From: Microbacterium sp. A20 | GTDB lineage: Bacteria > Actinomycetota > Actinomycetes > Actinomycetales > Microbacteriaceae | DNA: 64,000 nt | NCBI RefSeq assembly: GCF_004794515.1 | Contig: NZ_SSDF01000065.1 | Span: 62,001 to 126,000 of the forward strand | Reading direction: 5' to 3' | Shown here: piece by piece, positions 60,333-64,000 of the stretch | Layout of the letters: the number at the start of each line of letters is the position of its first letter | Numbering within the stretch: the first letter of the stretch is position 1 | Position numbers and translations under genes: made by a program | Notes under the pieces: model-generated | Database searches by the model: none | Told to the model about the DNA's origin: nothing | What the model saw: only the letters and a program-made list of their open reading frames with translations

Positions 60333-61873
60333 GATTCGCGCTCCTCATCGGAGCGCTGCGCAGCGACCGTCGGGTTCGGATGCTCGTTCTGCTCGCAGCG
60401 GTCGTCGCCGTCACCGTCGTCGTCTGCTTCGCGGTGTTCAGCCTCGCGGATGCACCAGTTCCGGTCGCACGCGCGGTCACCGTCCTCGGTGGTGCCGCCC
60501 TGCTCCTCGGCTTCCTCGTGGGACCGATCCTCGTCGGCGCGATCGACCAGCTGGACCCCCGACGGTTCGCCGTCTTCGGCGTGGACGAACGCCAGATGCC
60601 GTGGGTGCTCCTCCTGGCTGCTTTCGTCAGCGTCCCCAGCTTGGCGCTGCTCGCCGTCTACATCAGCGTCTGCATCGTCGCGATCGGGGCGGGGACGCCG
60701 TGGCCGCTCGCCGTCCTGATGACCCTTCTCGGCGTCGTCACGACCGTGCTCATCTCGCGGATCGGCATGGCGCTCAACGCCCTCCTGCTGCCGGAGCGCC
60801 GCTCTCGCGAGCTCACCGCGCTGTTCGCCCTCGCGCTGCTCGTCATCGCCTTCCCGGTCGCCGTGTTCTTCGGATCCTTGCGGTGGGACGGCCTCGTGCC
60901 CCACTCGCTCGCGACCTTGTCGACCGTGCTCGGCTTCAGTCCGTTCGCAGCTTCGCCCGCCTTCCTCTTCTCGTCGGCCGCGGGGGAGACGGCGACGGCA
61001 TGGGTCAGCGGCATCGTCGCGGTCGTCACCGTCGGCCTGCTCTGGTTCGCGTGGTCATGGCTCGTACGTCGGCTGCTCACGACGACCGAACGCCCGGTCG
61101 CCGCGCGCGAGCGCACCGGGCTCGGCTGGTTCGGTCTGCTGCCGTCCAACGCGTTCGGCGCGATCGCCGCCCGGAGTCTCGTCTACTGGCTCCGGGACCG
61201 CCGATACATCATGAACCTCATCGTCGTCCCGGTCGCCGGGGTGCTGACGGTGCTGCCGCTCATCGTCGCCGGAGTACCGGTCGAGGTCGCCGCGCTGGTT
61301 CCCGTCCCGGTGATGGCACTGTTCTTCGGCTGGTTACCGCACAACGACGTCGCCTACGACTCGACGGCCCTGTGGACCCATGTGGCGAGCGGCGTGCGCG
61401 GACTTCCCGATCGCCTCGGTCGCCTGATCCCGGTGCTGCTGGTGGCGGTGCCGGTCCTCGCGATCGCCACACCGCTGTCACTCCTCCTGGTCGGCGACTG
61501 GAGTCTCCTGCTGCCGCTCGGCGGCCTGGCGGCGAGCCTCCTGTTCTCGGCTCTCGGCATCTCCAGCATCGTGTCGGTCGTGGCCCCGTATGCGGTCTCC
61601 CGTCCCGGCGACAGTCCCTTCCAGCAGCCGCAGCGGCCCACCTCCCGGGGCACGTACGGACCGGCGGCGGCTTTCCTCGGAGCGATCGTGGTCAGCATCC
61701 CCACGATCTGGCTGTTCGCGGCCACCCTCCTCGAGGGCTCCGCCTATGCACCGGCGACGTTCTGGGTCGGGCTTCTCGTCGGGCTCGCCGTGCTGGCGGC
61801 CGGAGCGGTCATCGGCGGACGCATCTTCGAGCGCAGCGGCGAGCGGCTGATGGAGTTCGTCGAGACCGCGTGA
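60308..61873 (+). CDS. ABC transporter permease, partner of the repeat-bearing ATPase
   Basis: A 521-residue membrane protein with about 12 hydrophobic segments and two membrane halves, each with a large cytoplasmic loop. There is no classical FtsX or BPD motif; the layout fits exporter-type permeases of actinobacteria with a single ATPase. GTG 60308 lies 25 bases inside the ATPase gene and has GGAGG seven bases upstream, so the two are coupled. Substrate unknown. Confidence 0.75.
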   Translation: MAAHVLRLRFALLIGALRSDRRVRMLVLLAAVVAVTVVVCFAVFSLADAPVPVARAVTVLGGAALLLGFLVGPILVGAIDQLDPRRFAVFGVDERQMPWVLLLAAFVSVPSLALLAVYISVCIVAIGAGTPWPLAVLMTLLGVVTTVLISRIGMALNALLLPERRSRELTALFALALLVIAFPVAVFFGSLRWDGLVPHSLATLSTVLGFSPFAASPAFLFSSAAGETATAWVSGIVAVVTVGLLWFAWSWLVRRLLTTTERPVAARERTGLGWFGLLPSNAFGAIAARSLVYWLRDRRYIMNLIVVPVAGVLTVLPLIVAGVPVEVAALVPVPVMALFFGWLPHNDVAYDSTALWTHVASGVRGLPDRLGRLIPVLLVAVPVLAIATPLSLLLVGDWSLLLPLGGLAASLLFSALGISSIVSVVAPYAVSRPGDSPFQQPQRPTSRGTYGPAAAFLGAIVVSIPTIWLFAATLLEGSAYAPATFWVGLLVGLAVLAAGAVIGGRIFERSGERLMEFVETA

Positions 61874-61901
61874 CCACCGCCCGCAGCGCTGTCGACGCCG
61901 C

Positions 61902-61907
61902 TAGACT
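61902..61907 (+). promoter_or_regulatory. -10 box TAGACT of the DUF3039 gene
   Basis: TAGACT, six bases, then ATG 61914. Confidence 0.6.
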
Positions 61908-61913
61908 CACGGG

Positions 61914-62180
61914 ATGAGTACTCCGCTGGACAGCCCCGATCAGGGCGGCGTGGCAACGCTTGATCGCGAACTGGAAGAGCTCCTCCGCGAGGAGAATCTC
62001 GAACCGGGCGACCACGAGCGCTTCTCGCATTACGTGAAGAAGGACAAGATCCTCGAATCCGCGATCACCGGGAAGCCGGTACGCGCACTGTGTGGCAAGA
62101 AGTGGACGCCGGGTCGCGACCCGGAGAAGTTCCCGATCTGCCCCACGTGCAAGGAGATCTACGAGTCGATGATCAGCTGA
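61914..62180 (+). CDS. DUF3039 domain protein, likely zinc ribbon
   Basis: An 88-residue protein. A short acidic N-terminus (DRELEELLREENLEPGD) is followed by HERFSHYVKKDKILES, LCGKKWTPGRDPEKF and CPTCKEIYESM. One Cys in LCGKKW plus the CPTC pair and His could bind zinc. The domain is found mainly in actinobacteria with unknown function. Its stop is two bases from the convergent pncB stop. Confidence 0.85.
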   Translation: MSTPLDSPDQGGVATLDRELEELLREENLEPGDHERFSHYVKKDKILESAITGKPVRALCGKKWTPGRDPEKFPICPTCKEIYESMIS

Positions 62181-62182
62181 CG

Positions 62183-63508
62183 TCAGTCGGCTTCGACGTA
62201 CACGGTGGGAATCGCCGGGTCGGACTTGCTGAGCGCGAGAGCGCGCACCGGAAGTTCCTCGCGCACGCGCAGGTGATGCGCCCGTGCGGACGCCGTCCCC
62301 TCGGATCCCTCGTGGGCGGTGTCGATATCACCGGCTTCGACGAAGGTCACCTGGAGCGGGCGACCATCCGGGTGCTCATCCGGAGTGTCGAGCTCCTCGA
62401 AGCCGTCGGAGACGACGACGGTCTCGGCGGTCGCCACCCCGTCGACGAGCGTGCGGAACGCGGCTTTGCGGCCGCCGTACGACGCCTTGTCGGCAGATGC
62501 CTTCGCGACGCCGATCCACGAGCCGGCGCCATCCTGACGGGCCACGAGCTTGTAGACCATGCTCGCGGTGGGGTAGCCGGATCCGGTCACCACGGAAGTG
62601 CCGACACCGTAGGCATCGACCGGCGACGCGGCGAGTGCCGCGATGGCGTACTCATCGAGGTCGCTGGTCACGGTGATGCGCGTGTCGGCGGCCCCGAGCT
62701 CATCCAACTGTGCGCGCACATCCGCGGCGACGATCGGAAGGTCGCCGGAATCGATCCGCACACCCCCGAGACGGGTGCCGGCGACGCGGATCGCCGTCTC
62801 GACGCCGGTGCGGATGTCGTAGGTGTCGACGAGCAGCGTGGTGTCGGTGCCCATGCTCTCCACCTGGGCGCGGAACGCCTCCTCCTCGGTGTCGTGCAGC
62901 AGCGTCCACGAGTGGGCGGCCGTGCCCATCGTGGGGATGCCCCAACTTCTGCCGGCTTCGAGGTTGCTCGTCGCGCCGAACCCTGCGATGTAGGCGGCGC
63001 GGGCGGCGGCCACGGCCGAGCGCTCAGCCGCACGTCGTGAACCCATCTCCGCCAGCGGACGCTCGCCCGCCGCGATGCTCATCCGCGCGGCGGCGGTCGC
63101 GACGGCCGAGTCGTGGTTGAGCACGCTGAGCGCCAGGGTCTCCAGGACCACCGCATCGGCGAACGTTCCCTCGACGGTGAGGATGGGGGAGCCGGGGAAG
63201 TAGAGCTCGCCCTCGCGGTAGCCACGGATCGTGCCGGTGAAACGGTAGTCCTCGAGGTACTTCAGCGACTCGGCATCCACGACCTGCGCGTCGCGGAGGA
63301 AGCGCAGCTCCTCCTCGCCGAAACGGAAGTCGCGCAGCAGTCCGAGAAGACGGCCCGTGCCGGCCACGACGCCGAATCGACGGCCTCCGGACAATCGACG
63401 GGAGAACAGCTCGAAGACGCTGGGGCGGAAGGCGGTCCCGTCCCGGAGGGAAGCGGCGAGCATCGTCAGCTCGTAACGGTCGGTGAGCAGCGCCGTCGAC
63501 GTGGTCAT
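62183..63508 (-). CDS. pncB: Nicotinate phosphoribosyltransferase
   Basis: A 441-residue NAD salvage enzyme that makes nicotinate mononucleotide from nicotinate and PRPP. Recognisable are [13 protein letters not shown] near residue 9, [47 protein letters not shown] and the phosphoribosyl region [14 protein letters not shown] near residue 250, then [12 protein letters not shown]. The frame could extend to 63688, but a -10 box before ATG 63508 fixes this start. Confidence 0.93.
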   Translation of the reverse strand: MTTSTALLTDRYELTMLAASLRDGTAFRPSVFELFSRRLSGGRRFGVVAGTGRLLGLLRDFRFGEEELRFLRDAQVVDAESLKYLEDYRFTGTIRGYREGELYFPGSPILTVEGTFADAVVLETLALSVLNHDSAVATAAARMSIAAGERPLAEMGSRRAAERSAVAAARAAYIAGFGATSNLEAGRSWGIPTMGTAAHSWTLLHDTEEEAFRAQVESMGTDTTLLVDTYDIRTGVETAIRVAGTRLGGVRIDSGDLPIVAADVRAQLDELGAADTRITVTSDLDEYAIAALAASPVDAYGVGTSVVTGSGYPTASMVYKLVARQDGAGSWIGVAKASADKASYGGRKAAFRTLVDGVATAETVVVSDGFEELDTPDEHPDGRPLQVTFVEAGDIDTAHEGSEGTASARAHHLRVREELPVRALALSKSDPAIPTVYVEAD

Positions 63509-63514
63509 GCGCTC

Positions 63515-63520
63515 AGCATA
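63515..63520 (-). promoter_or_regulatory. -10 box TATGCT of pncB
   Basis: Minus-strand TATGCT, six bases before ATG 63508; divergent from the murI promoter. Confidence 0.55.
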
Positions 63521-63557
63521 CTGAGCGCGCTGATGCGCGCGACGGCTCGCACGCGGG

Positions 63558-63563
63558 TAGGCT
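63558..63563 (+). promoter_or_regulatory. -10 box TAGGCT of murI
   Basis: TAGGCT followed by eight bases and ATG 63572, slightly wider than the others in this set. Confidence 0.5.
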
Positions 63564-63571
63564 GGGGAGTC

Positions 63572-64000
63572 ATGAACGACGCGCCGATCGGGATCTTCGA
63601 CTCCGGTGTCGGCGGGCTCACGGTGGCGCGGGCCATCCGCGCCCAGCTGCCCCGAGAGTCGTTCGTCTACATCGGCGACACCGCACACTCCCCGTATGGG
63701 CCCAAGCCGATCGCGGACGTCCGCCGCTACTCCCTCGAGGTGCTCGACACCCTGGTCGACCAGGGCGTCAAGATGCTCGTGATCGCGTGCAACACGGCGT
63801 CGGCCGCCATGCTCCGTGACGCTCGCGAGCGCTACGACATCCCCGTCGTCGAGGTCATCGGACCCGCCGTGCGCCGAGCCGTGTCCACGACGCGCAACGG
63901 ACGGGTCGGCGTGATCGGCACGGTGGGCACCATCGGGTCCCGCGCCTATCAGGACATGCTCGAGGTGAACGAGAGGCTGCAGGTCTTCACGGCGGCCTGT
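63572..64000 (+). CDS. murI: Glutamate racemase (N-terminal part, truncated by window end)
   Basis: The first 143 codons of glutamate racemase, which provides D-glutamate for peptidoglycan. [17 protein letters not shown] (residues 6-22), [13 protein letters not shown] near residue 35, and [12 protein letters not shown] with one catalytic Cys near residue 72 are present. The second Cys region lies beyond the window. The order pncB-murI is plausible but not diagnostic. Confidence 0.95.
   Translation, partial: MNDAPIGIFDSGVGGLTVARAIRAQLPRESFVYIGDTAHSPYGPKPIADVRRYSLEVLDTLVDQGVKMLVIACNTASAAMLRDARERYDIPVVEVIGPAVRRAVSTTRNGRVGVIGTVGTIGSRAYQDMLEVNERLQVFTAAC

Noticed and set aside
1..64000. Mobile elements, prophage, tRNA or rRNA genes
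   Set aside because: No transposase, integrase, inverted terminal repeat pair, phage gene or cloverleaf was found; composition is even along the window.

Overview
The window is high-GC, densely packed chromosomal DNA with short intergenic gaps, no gap over about 265 bases without a gene, no tRNA, rRNA, CRISPR or transposase, and strong GC bias at third codon positions. Gene content (LpdA-type quinone reductase, biotin-dependent acyl-CoA carboxylase with an epsilon subunit, DUF3039, MtlR-controlled mannitol PTS, SdhCDAB) and many leaderless promoters point to an actinobacterium. A Microbacteriaceae member such as Microbacterium is my inference, not proven from the sequence.

Layout: (1) 1-7502, a sugar-acid (ketogluconate/idonate/gluconate) catabolic cluster with an IclR regulator and two copies of a 33-base operator-like sequence. 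(2) 7514-13708, housekeeping genes: a 41-residue membrane protein, rplY, pth, a Pro/Ala-rich membrane protein, trpS, a DUF4166-like gene, xthA and a YihY-type membrane protein. (3) 13853-17348, succinate dehydrogenase sdhCDAB. (4) 17499-19931, a secreted CAP/FG-GAP protein and manC, divergently transcribed. (5) 20092-28340, a nucleoside uptake and salvage locus (BMP lipoprotein, ABC ATPase, two permeases, cdd, deoA, add), then a polysaccharide deacetylase-like protein and a frameshifted PfkB kinase. (6) 30358-34318, a flavin monooxygenase, BASS transporter and epimerase operon plus an alpha/beta hydrolase. (7) 34404-41986, a six-gene mannitol PTS operon that includes HPr and Enzyme I, facing the regulator mtlR. 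(8) 41997-44766, purine nucleoside phosphorylase, phosphosugar mutase and a second HPr. (9) 44824-57480, lpdA, the acyl-CoA carboxylase alpha subunit, maf, a TrmA/RumA-type methyltransferase, a two-component triad, a ROK regulator, carboxylase beta and epsilon subunits and an unknown glycine-rich protein. (10) 57561-64000, a LicC-like nucleotidyltransferase, an ABC ATPase with a histone-H1-like N-terminal extension, its permease, a DUF3039 protein, pncB and the start of murI.

How it fits together: the first cluster can feed hexonates to 6-phosphogluconate; the mannitol operon carries its own phosphorelay from Enzyme I to the permease; the nucleoside locus imports and splits nucleosides, with the phosphorylase and mutase near 43 kb able to continue the pentose branch; the carboxylase subunits lie in two separate transcription units.

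The most unusual observations are the ABC ATPase with about 360 extra low-complexity residues (basic repeats, then AEQAVADKAA repeats, then an acidic linker), a recurrent leaderless promoter signature (TANNNT, 6-8 bases, start codon) at 20 genes, in two cases using the stop codon of the upstream gene as part of the -10 box and in one case as overlapping divergent -10 boxes, and the paired operator-like sequences of the IclR cluster.
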